DNA of 43,222 nucleotides from Gammaproteobacteria bacterium RIFCSPHIGHO2_12_FULL_63_22 (GTDB taxonomy: Bacteria; Pseudomonadota; Gammaproteobacteria; Xanthomonadales; Xanthomonadaceae): NCBI GenBank assembly GCA_001801685.1, contig MGYJ01000062.1, positions 1 to 43,222 of the forward strand. Reading direction: 5' to 3'. The notes under the pieces are model-generated. The model saw only the letters and a list, made by a program, of their open reading frames with translations. It ran no database searches and was not told where the DNA came from. Positions 25,215-33,274 of this stretch are shown in pieces; position 1 is the first letter of the stretch, and every line of letters begins with the position of its first letter. The translations under genes and the position numbers were made by a program.

Positions 25215-25287
25215 GGTCCCGCCCCCAGGTTTAGGGGGGTCGCCGGACCCCCTTGTGCAGACTGCCATTCTTTTTGGTACGCTTTTC

Positions 25288-25303
25288 TGACCACCGGTGT
25301 CAG
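25288..25303 (-). promoter_or_regulatory. Operator copy 1 (kdgK side), ACCGGT palindrome
   Basis: TGACC-ACCGGT-GTCA: core ACCGGT at 25293-25298 with a perfect right arm and one extra base in the left arm. On the minus strand CTGACA (25303-25298) could be the -35 of kdgK. It is centred 31 bases, about three helical turns, from copy 2, so two dimers could bind on one face of the DNA. Confidence 0.65.
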
Positions 25304-25318
25304 AAACTCCAGGAGGAA

Positions 25319-25346
25319 ATGATACCGGTGTCAAAGCGTTTATAGA
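25319..25346 (+). promoter_or_regulatory. Operator copy 2 with TonB-receptor promoter
   Basis: TGATACCGGTGTCA (25320-25333) is palindromic but for one pair, and matches the locus consensus. It overlaps ATGATA (25319-25324), a possible -35, and lies just before TATAGA (25341-25346), a fair -10 at a 16-base spacing. A bound repressor would cover the promoter of the TonB receptor (start 25392). The same geometry is seen at kduI. Confidence 0.7.
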
Positions 25347-25391
25347 ACCGGCGACCCACGCCGGTCCACCATATGTCTGGAGGGAGACATC

Positions 25392-28199
25392 ATGAACTCA
25401 GTTAGCAAGGGCCAACGCGGCCCCTTAGTGGCGGTGCTGTCGGCAGCGATTGCGCTTGCCTTGCCCGCGATGGCCCAGGCGCAAGCCCAGGCACAAGCCA
25501 CGACCGAACAAGCTACGGCCGAGAAAGAAAAAGCCGAGGCAGAAGCCGAGGGCGTGAAGACGCTCGAAAAGGTGACTGCAGTCGGTTACCGCGCCAGCCT
25601 CGAGAAAGCGATGGACATCAAGCGCGCCGAAACCAGCGTGGTCGATGTGATCGTCGCCGAGGACATTGCCGACTTCCCCGACCTGAACCTGGCCGAATCG
25701 CTGCAGCGCATCCCGGGCGTCTCCATTGCCCGCGACGCCGGCGAAGGCCGCAACATTTCCGTGCGCGGCCTGGATTCGCAATTCACCCGCGTGCGCATCA
25801 ACGGCATGGAAGCACTGACCACCACCGGCGGCACCGACAGCTCGGGCGGCGCCAATCGCGGCCGCGGCTTCGACTTCAACGTGTTCGCGTCGGAATTGTT
25901 CAGCCGCCTGACCGTGCGCAAGACGGCCGCGGCTGAGGTGGAAGAAGGCTCGCTCGGCGCGACAGTGGATTTGCAGTCAGCGCGACCGTTCGACTACGAC
26001 GGCTTCACCTTCGTGGCGGGTGGGCAGTACGGCTTCAACGACCTGTCCGAAGACTACGATCCGCGCGCATCGATGCTGATCAGCAATACCTTCGCCGAAG
26101 GCCGCCTGGGCGCACTGCTGTCGGTGGCCTACACCAAGCGCAACCTGGTGGAAGAAGGCCACAGCACCGTGCGCTGGGACCGGGGCAACAGCAGCGGTGG
26201 TTTCAACGCGTCGTCGCCGTTTGCTGACGCGCGCCTGGCCAGCACTTTCCATCCGCGCCTGCCGCGCTACGGCATCCTGGAACACGAGCAGGAGCGACTG
26301 GGCGTCACGGGTTCGCTGCAATTCAAGCCGGCGCCCGGCACGGAATTCAGCCTGGACATGATGTACGCGGAGTTCGATGCCAAGCGCACCGAAAACTTCC
26401 TGGAAGCGGTGTCCTTCAGCCGCACCGGCGCCGGCAAGCCGCAGACCATCGTGCGCGATGGTGAGATCGATGGCCGCGGCAACCTGGTCTATGGCTTGTT
26501 CGACGACGTGGACGTTCGATCGGAGGCGCGTTACGACGAACTCAATACGCGCTTTACGCAGTTGGGCCTGACGGGCTCGCACATGTTCACCGACTCGCTG
26601 GAACTGAGCGGCTTCGTTGGCCATTCGAAATCGGATTTCGACAATCCGATCCAGACCACGATTACGCTCGACCGTCAGAACACGGATGGTTTCAGCTGGG
26701 ACTACCGTGACAATGACCGCCTGCCGGTGATTGACTACGGCTTCGATGTGTCCGATCCGAACAACTGGACCTTCGTCAACGGCACGTCCGAAATCCGGCT
26801 GCGCCCGCAAAAGGCGGTGAACTCGTTCGACACCGGGCAACTGGACCTGGGCTGGTCGCTGTCGCCCACCTGGAAGCTGTCCACCGGCATCGTGCAGAAG
26901 CGCTACAAGTTCGTGAGCCAGGAATGGCGACGCAGCAGCGAGCTGGCCGTACCGGCCTTGCCGCCGGGCACCACGCTAGCCGACCTGACTACGCTGATCG
27001 GATTGAACGGCACGCCGGTCGGCGCGGGCAATGATTCGCAGTGGCTGATTCCCGACATCGACGCCTTCAACGCGCTGTACAACATCTACAGCAATTCGGG
27101 CACGTTCGCGGTCAGCCAGAACGTGGCCAGCGTCCGTGGCAACAACCGCAGCGTGATCGAGAAGAGTCTTGGCTGGTACGTGCAGGCCGAGTTCGATGCC
27201 GATATCGGCAGCGTGCCGGTGAAGGGCAATATCGGCGTGCGCCGGGTGGATACCGAACAGAGCTCGACCGGCTTCTCGGTGGTCGGCGGTGTGCCGGTAC
27301 TGACCACGGTTGATCGCGAATACAGCGACACCTTGCCGTCGCTGAACCTGGTGGCGAACCTGACCGATAGTTTCCTGGTGCGCTTCGGCGCCGCCAAGGT
27401 GATGGCGCGTCCGGGCCTGGGCAACCTGACGCCGGGCGTGACGGTCAACGTAAGTGGTGGCAGCCGCACGGTAAACGGCGGCAATCCGCTGCTCGAACCG
27501 TTCCGCGCCAAGACCTACGACCTGGGATTTGAATGGTATTTCGCCGAGGAAAGCCTGTTGTCGCTCGGGTTCTTCTACAAGGACATCGGCAGCTTCGTGC
27601 AGACCTCTCGCGAGACCCGTCCGTACAACACCTCGGGCTTGCCCGACAGTTTGCTGGTCGGCACCGGCGCGTCGCCCACGGATGATTTCCAGTTCAACAT
27701 CCCGGTCAACACGCCCGGCGGTCCGCTGAAGGGTTACGAGATCACCTACCAGCAACCGTTCTCGTTCCTGCCCGGGTTCTGGAGCAAGTTCGGCACGCAG
27801 CTGAACTTCACGCACGTCGCCTCGCAGATCCAGTACGTGACGTCCACCGGCGCCAATTCGCTCAAGACCGACCTGACCGGCTTGTCGGCGAATGCCTACA
27901 ACGCGACGCTTTATTTTGAAGGCGAGCGTTTTGGCGCGCGCGTGTCGGCGGCCTATCGCGATGACTACCTGACCACCGTGCCGGGTCGCAACAACGCGGA
28001 CGTGGAAGGCACCAAGGGCGGCACCAATATCGACATGTCGGCCTCGTGGAAGGTCAATGACCAGGTCGAGATCACCTTCGAAGGCCTGAACCTGACCGAC
28101 GAATACAACGACCAGTGGGTGGACTCGGTGGGCGATCGCGCATCGGTGTACCACCACACCGGACGCCAGTACATGCTGGGCGTGCGTTTCAAGCTCTGA
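25392..28199 (+). CDS. TonB-dependent outer-membrane receptor (TonB-Xanth-Caul type)
   Basis: 935 residues; GGAGGGAGA just before the ATG. The signal peptide ends near AMAQA, followed by a Gln/Ala/Glu-rich spacer (AQAQAQATTEQATAEKEKAE). The plug begins at VTAVGYRASLEKAMDIKR and contains DFPDLNLAESLQRIPGVSI and ISVRGLDSQFTRVRINGM. About 700 residues of beta-barrel end with QYMLGVRFKL, the terminal aromatic-flanked strand. It resembles the TonB receptor subfamily of Xanthomonas and Caulobacter that imports plant oligosaccharides. Operator-controlled promoter and the pectinesterase six bases downstream point to unsaturated galacturonides or pectin fragments as cargo; that assignment is inferred from context. 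Confidence 0.92.
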   Translation: MNSVSKGQRGPLVAVLSAAIALALPAMAQAQAQAQATTEQATAEKEKAEAEAEGVKTLEKVTAVGYRASLEKAMDIKRAETSVVDVIVAEDIADFPDLNLAESLQRIPGVSIARDAGEGRNISVRGLDSQFTRVRINGMEALTTTGGTDSSGGANRGRGFDFNVFASELFSRLTVRKTAAAEVEEGSLGATVDLQSARPFDYDGFTFVAGGQYGFNDLSEDYDPRASMLISNTFAEGRLGALLSVAYTKRNLVEEGHSTVRWDRGNSSGGFNASSPFADARLASTFHPRLPRYGILEHEQERLGVTGSLQFKPAPGTEFSLDMMYAEFDAKRTENFLEAVSFSRTGAGKPQTIVRDGEIDGRGNLVYGLFDDVDVRSEARYDELNTRFTQLGLTGSHMFTDSLELSGFVGHSKSDFDNPIQTTITLDRQNTDGFSWDYRDNDRLPVIDYGFDVSDPNNWTFVNGTSEIRLRPQKAVNSFDTGQLDLGWSLSPTWKLSTGIVQKRYKFVSQEWRRSSELAVPALPPGTTLADLTTLIGLNGTPVGAGNDSQWLIPDIDAFNALYNIYSNSGTFAVSQNVASVRGNNRSVIEKSLGWYVQAEFDADIGSVPVKGNIGVRRVDTEQSSTGFSVVGGVPVLTTVDREYSDTLPSLNLVANLTDSFLVRFGAAKVMARPGLGNLTPGVTVNVSGGSRTVNGGNPLLEPFRAKTYDLGFEWYFAEESLLSLGFFYKDIGSFVQTSRETRPYNTSGLPDSLLVGTGASPTDDFQFNIPVNTPGGPLKGYEITYQQPFSFLPGFWSKFGTQLNFTHVASQIQYVTSTGANSLKTDLTGLSANAYNATLYFEGERFGARVSAAYRDDYLTTVPGRNNADVEGTKGGTNIDMSASWKVNDQVEITFEGLNLTDEYNDQWVDSVGDRASVYHHTGRQYMLGVRFKL

Positions 28200-28205
28200 C
28201 TGTCG

Positions 28206-29288
28206 TTGAAGCGCAGGGATTTCATAGCCCTGGGGTTGATGGCTACGGCGGGCCTGGTGGCCTGTCGTAGCCGGTTCGCTGCGACGCGCATGGATGCGCG
28301 CGTGGGAAGCGCGGAATTCCCGACGCTGGCCGCCGCGATTGCCGCGGCGCCTGCGGATGGACGACACCCCTTCCGCATCCAGGTCGGCGCCGGTCGCTGG
28401 CACGAAAAGCTGATCATCGACAAACCCAACATCCATCTGCTGGGTGAAGGCCGCGCGCGCAGCATCATCAGCTTCGATGCCGCCGCAGGCCTGCGCCGTC
28501 CGGACGGCGAGCCCTGGGGGACCTGGGGCTGCGCCAGCGTGATCGTGCGCGCGCCGGATTTTCGCGCCGAGCACCTGACCATCGAAAACAGCTTCGACTA
28601 CGTCGGCAACCTTTCCGCGCCGAAATTCGAGCCGATCGGACCCAATGGCGCGCAGGCCGTGGCCTTGATGCTGGACGCGGGCGCGGACCGCTGCCTGCTG
28701 CAGGACGTGGACATCCGCGGCCACCAAGACACCTTGTTCGTCGATGCCGGGCGCAGCTTGTTCCGGCGCTGTCGAATCAGCGGCAGTGTCGACTTCGTTT
28801 TTGGCGCGGGGCAGTCGTGGCTGGAGGATTGCGAAATTCTTTCCCGGTTCCGTCCGGGCAAGGAACGGCAGGGCTACATCGCGGTGCCGAGCACGCTGCA
28901 ATCGCAGGCGCATGGCCTGGTGTTTTCGAAATGCCGGCTGATGCGTGAAGCCGGCATTCCCGACGGCAGCGTCGCACTCGGGCGCGCGTGGCGACCGGGG
29001 CGCAGCTTTGCCGATGGCAAGTATGGCGATCCGGCGGTGTTGGGATCGGCCGTGTTCCTGTCGTGCTGGATGGATGCGCATATCGCGCGCGAAGGCTGGG
29101 ATCCGATGGCCTACACCGCGCGCGATGGCCGCCGCGTGATGCTGCAGCCGCTCGACGCGCGGCTATTTGAATTCGACAGCCGCGGGCCCGGCGCCGCGCA
29201 GTCGGCCGGTCGGCGCTGGCTGGATGCTGCGAGCGCAGCGCAGGTTTCGATGCAACGCGTATTGCAGGGTTGGACTATCCTCGACTGA
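28206..29288 (+). CDS. Pectinesterase (carbohydrate esterase family 8)
   Basis: 360 residues, starting with TTG at 28206, six bases after the receptor's stop. The N-terminus KRRDFIALGLMATAGLVAC has a twin-arginine pattern and a lipobox (LVAC), so it is probably a Tat-exported lipoprotein. It is a right-handed beta-helix with the CE8 motifs GHQDTLFVDAG (transition-state Gln and first catalytic Asp), GSVDFVFGAG (second Asp) and LGRAWRPG (Arg and Trp). It removes methyl esters from pectin, making it a substrate for pectate lyase. Co-transcription with the TonB receptor is very likely. The non-ATG start is my choice because no later Met retains the signal. Confidence 0.9.
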   Translation: MKRRDFIALGLMATAGLVACRSRFAATRMDARVGSAEFPTLAAAIAAAPADGRHPFRIQVGAGRWHEKLIIDKPNIHLLGEGRARSIISFDAAAGLRRPDGEPWGTWGCASVIVRAPDFRAEHLTIENSFDYVGNLSAPKFEPIGPNGAQAVALMLDAGADRCLLQDVDIRGHQDTLFVDAGRSLFRRCRISGSVDFVFGAGQSWLEDCEILSRFRPGKERQGYIAVPSTLQSQAHGLVFSKCRLMREAGIPDGSVALGRAWRPGRSFADGKYGDPAVLGSAVFLSCWMDAHIAREGWDPMAYTARDGRRVMLQPLDARLFEFDSRGPGAAQSAGRRWLDAASAAQVSMQRVLQGWTILD

Positions 29289-29352
29289 TCGCGATCAATG
29301 GATCGCCGGCCCGTCACATCGACAGACTGTCGCAAGGTCTTGCGCCGCCCGC

Positions 29353-30732
29353 TTACTTCAGCGGCGCGCGACGCGGCAGCGGCTTCAGCGGCTCCATGGT
29401 GTCGAGGTCCCAGTCGGCCGGCACGAAGGCTTGTCGCGTCTCGGCCTGCACCGGATAACCTCCCACTTCGCTTTCATTGTCGATGATCTTGCCGCGGCCT
29501 TCGATCACGTCGGCCAGGATACGGCGATCGATGTCGTCGCGGTCCCAGGGCCGTGCGCCCGCTTGCGCGACCACGGCGTCCTGCACTTTCGCCGACGGCA
29601 GGAGTTTTACGCCGAAAGGCAGCGATGGCATGGGCCCGCTGCGATCGATGGTGACGGGAGCCGTGGTGTAGCGGCCTTCGATGTCCATGCGGCGTCCCAC
29701 GCGATCCACTGCCAGGTTGTCTTCCATGTGCAGCTCGAGATCACCCGAGCCGCCAATCATGAAGAAGGCGAGATCCTCGGTGGACGGGCCGGCGCGCATC
29801 ACGTTGCCGCGCACCACCATTTGTCCGCGCGAATACGGATGGCCGATCCATTCCTCGGCGATCAGGTTGTAGTGCACGGCGCGCTGGCCGGGGTTGTAGA
29901 TGAGGTTGTTGATGACCTGCCCGCGCGCGCCGCCCTTGAACAAGGGACTGCGCTCGTAGTTGTGCGCATACAGGTTGCCGACGATCAGGATGTCATTGAC
30001 ATGGTCGTGCACCAGCGAGCCCTTGGAATGTTCGCCCTTCTTGTGCGCGGAATTGGCCAGGCCTTCGGCCAGCAGGTTGTTGCTGAAGGTGATGGCGTGC
30101 GAGGCGGATTTTTTCCACGCCGCTTCGTCGGGTCCGTCAAAACGCGTGCTGGACGCTGACAGGTTTTCATCGGTGGCCCAGGTCATCGAGCAATGGTCGA
30201 CGATGATGTTGTAGGCGCCGCGCTGGGTGGTTAGCGCGTCGAAGTCGGGCCCTTCCATCTTCGCGGAACCGGCCTGGCCGGGGCGCACGCGCAGGTGGCG
30301 GATGACCACGTCATGCGTTGCGATGACGAGGCCGCCGCGGATGAGGGTGATGCCGGGCATGGGCGCGGTTTGTCCGGCGATGGTCAGGAAAGGTTCGGTG
30401 ATGCGCACGTCCTCCTTGCCCAGGTCGATGACGCCGCCGACTTCGAACACGACGGTGCGCGCGCCGGGCGTGGCCAGCGCCTCACCGAGTGAGCCGGGAC
30501 CCTTGGGCGCTAGCGTGGTGACGCGAATGAGTTTGCCGCCACGGCCGCCGGGCGTGTGCGCGGCCCAGCCCTGCGCGCCGGGGAAAGCCAGCGTCGGTGG
30601 GGTGGCGGTGGCGGCAGCGGCAGCGACGGTGCCGGACTGCAGCATCGCGGCCAGCAGCGACGCAGCAAGCAGCAACGGCGCCCCGCGCCAACCCGCGGGG
30701 GTCCTGGAAAGGGTGGATGGCTTGATGGGCAT
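29353..30732 (-). CDS. Secreted pectate lyase (PL1-like beta-helix)
   Basis: 459 residues from the ATG at 30732. The signal peptide has a hydrophobic core (APLLLAASLLAAMLQSGTVA). The mature part begins LAFPGAQGWAAHTPGGRGG and continues as a parallel beta-helix (SLGEALATPGARTVVFEVGG, ITEPFLTIAGQTAPMPGITL, VVIRHLRVRPGQ, YNIIVDHCSMTWATDENLS, NDILIVGNLYAHNYERSPLF). These features fit pectate lyases of family PL1; the DHCSMTWATDE stretch would carry calcium-binding acids. It cuts de-esterified polygalacturonate to unsaturated oligomers. It is convergent with the pectinesterase and divergent from the FAH/TRAP operon, sharing the operator at 30819-30832. Confidence 0.85.
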   Translation of the reverse strand: MPIKPSTLSRTPAGWRGAPLLLAASLLAAMLQSGTVAAAAATATPPTLAFPGAQGWAAHTPGGRGGKLIRVTTLAPKGPGSLGEALATPGARTVVFEVGGVIDLGKEDVRITEPFLTIAGQTAPMPGITLIRGGLVIATHDVVIRHLRVRPGQAGSAKMEGPDFDALTTQRGAYNIIVDHCSMTWATDENLSASSTRFDGPDEAAWKKSASHAITFSNNLLAEGLANSAHKKGEHSKGSLVHDHVNDILIVGNLYAHNYERSPLFKGGARGQVINNLIYNPGQRAVHYNLIAEEWIGHPYSRGQMVVRGNVMRAGPSTEDLAFFMIGGSGDLELHMEDNLAVDRVGRRMDIEGRYTTAPVTIDRSGPMPSLPFGVKLLPSAKVQDAVVAQAGARPWDRDDIDRRILADVIEGRGKIIDNESEVGGYPVQAETRQAFVPADWDLDTMEPLKPLPRRAPLK

Positions 30733-30811
30733 GTCCGGCTCCGCAGGTTGGGTTTTGGCGAGGAATCGTGGACGGGAGGACCGTTGCCGAGCATCGGCCC
30801 GTGGCGACCGA

Positions 30812-30840
30812 TTGTAAATGACACCGGTTTCCTTTATACA
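30812..30840 (+). promoter_or_regulatory. Operator copy 3 inside the FAH/TRAP operon promoter
   Basis: TTGTAA (30812-30817), a 17-base spacer, then TATACA (30835-30840): a good promoter for the gene starting at 30903. The operator TGACACCGGTTTCC (30819-30832) fills the spacer exactly. Bases 30816-30833 are identical over 18 positions to 35725-35742 upstream of kduI. It also lies 87 bases upstream of the pectate-lyase ATG, so it may control both directions. Confidence 0.75.
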
Positions 30841-30902
30841 GATTACGCTTGGATTCGCCCCCGCGGCGAACCGGAAACCAGGGCCCAGGGAGGCCGACCG
30901 CG

Positions 30903-31739
30903 TTGGACAGCAGCCAGCACACGAGCGAATCGCCAGGAACCCAGGCCATTGCGGCGGCGTTCGTGCGGGCGCGGTTGGCGGGCACACCGCTCGATGGCTT
31001 CCCCGGGCGCATCCCGGACGACCTCGAGGCGGCGTACGCCTGCCAGGACGCGGCCATTGCCCTGTGGCCGGACCAGGTGGTCGGCTGGAAGGTTGGCTAT
31101 ATCGCCCCGGCGCAGCGCGATGCCGGCGGGGACCCCAGGCTGGTCGGTCCGATCTTCAAGCACGCGGTCTGGCCGGAAAATCCGGGCGGGATCCTCGACT
31201 TTCCGGTCTTCGTCGGCGGCTTTGCCGCGGTCGAGGCCGAATACATCTTCCGACTGGGCAGCGACGTGCCCGAAGGCAGGACCGAATTCAGCGCCGACGA
31301 GGCCATCGCACTGGTGGCTTCGCTGCAAGTCGGCGTCGAAACCGCGGGCAGCCCGCTCGCGACTATCAACGTGCTCGGCCCACGCGTCGTGGTTTCGGAT
31401 TTCGGCAACAATGCCGGCCTGATCCTGGGCCCGGAAATTCCGGACTGGACGCACATGCCGGACTCGCAATTCAACTGCTCGTGCAGCATCGACGGCGTGC
31501 TGGTCGGCCGCGGCGGCGCCGGATCGGTGCCGGGTGGGTTGGCGGCTGCATTGGCATTTGCCATCGGACGTTGCGCACGGCGCGGCATTCGCCTGCGCGC
31601 GGGCACACTGGTCACCACGGGCGCTGCCACCGGCATCCACGATATTTCGGTCGGCCAGGTCGCGCGACTCGACTTCGACGGCATCGGCAGCATCCAGTGT
31701 CGCGCCGTGCCGGCGACGGCAAGCGCAGGCCAGGCATGA
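30903..31739 (+). CDS. Fumarylacetoacetate hydrolase/2-keto-4-pentenoate hydratase family enzyme
   Basis: 278 residues from a TTG at 30903, chosen because AGGGAGG lies 9 bases upstream; an ATG frame-mate at 30849 has no such site. The fold is that of FAH/MhpD proteins: GWKVGYIAPAQRDAGGDPRLVGPIF, the metal-binding VEAEYIFRLG, ALVASLQVGVETAGS, and the C-terminal AGTLVTTGAATGIHDISVGQ. It should act on a 2-keto acid through a divalent metal. It is the first gene of an operon with the TRAP transporter (ATGA overlap at 31736). In a uronate locus it may handle a keto-deoxy sugar acid by-product, but no step of the known Kdu pathway needs it. Substrate unknown. Confidence 0.82.
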   Translation: MDSSQHTSESPGTQAIAAAFVRARLAGTPLDGFPGRIPDDLEAAYACQDAAIALWPDQVVGWKVGYIAPAQRDAGGDPRLVGPIFKHAVWPENPGGILDFPVFVGGFAAVEAEYIFRLGSDVPEGRTEFSADEAIALVASLQVGVETAGSPLATINVLGPRVVVSDFGNNAGLILGPEIPDWTHMPDSQFNCSCSIDGVLVGRGGAGSVPGGLAAALAFAIGRCARRGIRLRAGTLVTTGAATGIHDISVGQVARLDFDGIGSIQCRAVPATASAGQA

Positions 31740-32755
31740 CCAGTCGTCGCGGCTTCCTCGGCATGGTGGCCGCGGCGGGCGCGGTGGCGCTGGCCTCGCG
31801 TTCGCGCGTTGCGGGCGCGGCGGCTTCAGCAGGCACGAACGCCTCGGGCGCGATGGTGCTGACCGCCACCGACGTGCACGTGAAGGACTATCCGACGGTG
31901 AAAGCCGTGCAATGGATCGGCGAGCAACTGGCGCGTGAAACCGACGGCCGCATCTCCATCCGCCAGTATCATTCCGGCCAGCTGGGCCGCGAGTCGGAAG
32001 CGATCGACATGGCGCGCTTCGGCGCGATCGACTTCACCCGCGTCTATACCGGCGCGCTGAACAATGCGTTTCCGCAGACGCAGGCGCTATGCCTGCCCTA
32101 CACCTTCGACTCCGTGGCGCACTTGCGTCGCACCCTGGATGGAGCCGTCGGTGCGCAGGTGTTGAAGGGGTTTGAAGCGCGCGGCCTGGTCGGCCTGGCC
32201 ATCTACGATTCCGGCGCGCGCTGCTTCTACAACACGCGCCGGCCCATCAACGTACCGGCCGACCTGCACGGCCTGAAGCTGCGCGTGCCGCCGTCGGACA
32301 TTTTCATGGCGCTGATTCGCCAGCTGGGCGCCAACCCGACGCCGCTGCCCTATGGCGAGGTCTTTTCGGCGCTGCAAACGCACCTGATCGACGGCGCCGA
32401 AAACAATATCCGTAGCTTCCATTCCAGCCGCCAGTTCGAAGCGGCGCGCTACTGGTCGGAAACCGAACACTCCTACGCGCCAGATGTATTGGTGATGTCG
32501 AAATCACGCTTCGATGCACTGTCGGCCGACGACCGCGAGCGCATTCGCCGCCTGGCTGCCGCCTCGGTGCAGGTGATGCGCGGGTTGTGGGACCAGGGCG
32601 CGAATGAGGCGCGGTCGAAATTGCTCGAGCAGGGCGTGCAGATGAATGCGGTGGACATGGCGGCGTTCCGCCAGGCTGCCGAGCCGGTGCTTCGTGCCTA
32701 TCGCGACGATGCGACCGTCGGCCCACTCGTACGCGCGATTCGCGCGTTGGCCTGA
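31736..32755 (+). CDS. dctP: TRAP transporter solute-binding protein (DctP family)
   Basis: 339 residues; the ATG overlaps the upstream stop (ATGA). The N-terminus SRRGFLGMVAAAGAVALASR is a twin-arginine signal, so the protein folds before export to the periplasm. The mature DctP features are VKAVQWIGEQLARETDGRISI, YHSGQLGRESEAIDMARFGAIDF, KLRVPPSDIFMALIRQLGANPTPLPYGEVFSALQTHLIDGAENN. The conserved Arg in LKLRVPP binds the carboxylate of the ligand. Context suggests a uronate or a keto-deoxy sugar acid produced outside or in the periplasm. Confidence 0.92.
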   Translation: MTSRRGFLGMVAAAGAVALASRSRVAGAAASAGTNASGAMVLTATDVHVKDYPTVKAVQWIGEQLARETDGRISIRQYHSGQLGRESEAIDMARFGAIDFTRVYTGALNNAFPQTQALCLPYTFDSVAHLRRTLDGAVGAQVLKGFEARGLVGLAIYDSGARCFYNTRRPINVPADLHGLKLRVPPSDIFMALIRQLGANPTPLPYGEVFSALQTHLIDGAENNIRSFHSSRQFEAARYWSETEHSYAPDVLVMSKSRFDALSADDRERIRRLAAASVQVMRGLWDQGANEARSKLLEQGVQMNAVDMAAFRQAAEPVLRAYRDDATVGPLVRAIRALA

Positions 32756-32766
32756 AGGACCAAGGC

Positions 32767-33273
32767 ATGACCGATCAAGCCACTCCCAACACGCAGCCCA
32801 GCACCGGACTCGATTCGCTGGCGCGCATCGCCATCGGCATCGCCGGCCTGTCATTGATTGGCGTGGTGATCGTGCAAGGCTGGCAAGTGGTGGCGCGTTA
32901 CGTGTTGAACGATTCGCCGGGCTGGACCGAACCGGTGGCCGTGCTGCTGCTGAACACCGCCATGAGCTTCGGCGCGGCGGCGGCGGTGCATGGCAACGCG
33001 CATTTTTCGTTTCCATTGTTGCTGGCGAAATTGCCGCCGACGCTGCGTCGCGCCTGCGCGGTCCTGGGCAACCTGGCCATCGCTGGTTTCGGCGCGGCCC
33101 TCGCCTTCTGGGGGACGCAGCTGCTGATCGACGGGCTGGATGTGCGCATGGCCGGCGCGATGCTGCCGCAGAGCGCCGCCTTCGCACCGATGTCCATCGG
33201 CGGCGCGCTGATGGTGCTGTTTGCGCTGGCGCGATTGCGCAGCGACGGCACGAAACCGACGGAGTCGCACTGA
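32767..33273 (+). CDS. dctQ: TRAP transporter small permease (DctQ family)
   Basis: 168 residues with four hydrophobic helices (about 20-38, 56-73, 96-116, 137-157). The family motif is seen in YVLNDSPGWTEPVAVLLLNTAMSFGAA, matching the W-E-E region of DctQ. It follows dctP by 11 bases and precedes dctM by one, in the order usual for TRAP operons. Confidence 0.9.
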   Translation: MTDQATPNTQPSTGLDSLARIAIGIAGLSLIGVVIVQGWQVVARYVLNDSPGWTEPVAVLLLNTAMSFGAAAAVHGNAHFSFPLLLAKLPPTLRRACAVLGNLAIAGFGAALAFWGTQLLIDGLDVRMAGAMLPQSAAFAPMSIGGALMVLFALARLRSDGTKPTESH

Positions 33274-33274
33274 C

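Noticed and set aside
26976-29081. 701-residue minus-strand open frame
   Set aside because: Antisense to the TonB receptor and pectinesterase, both of which have full family motifs.
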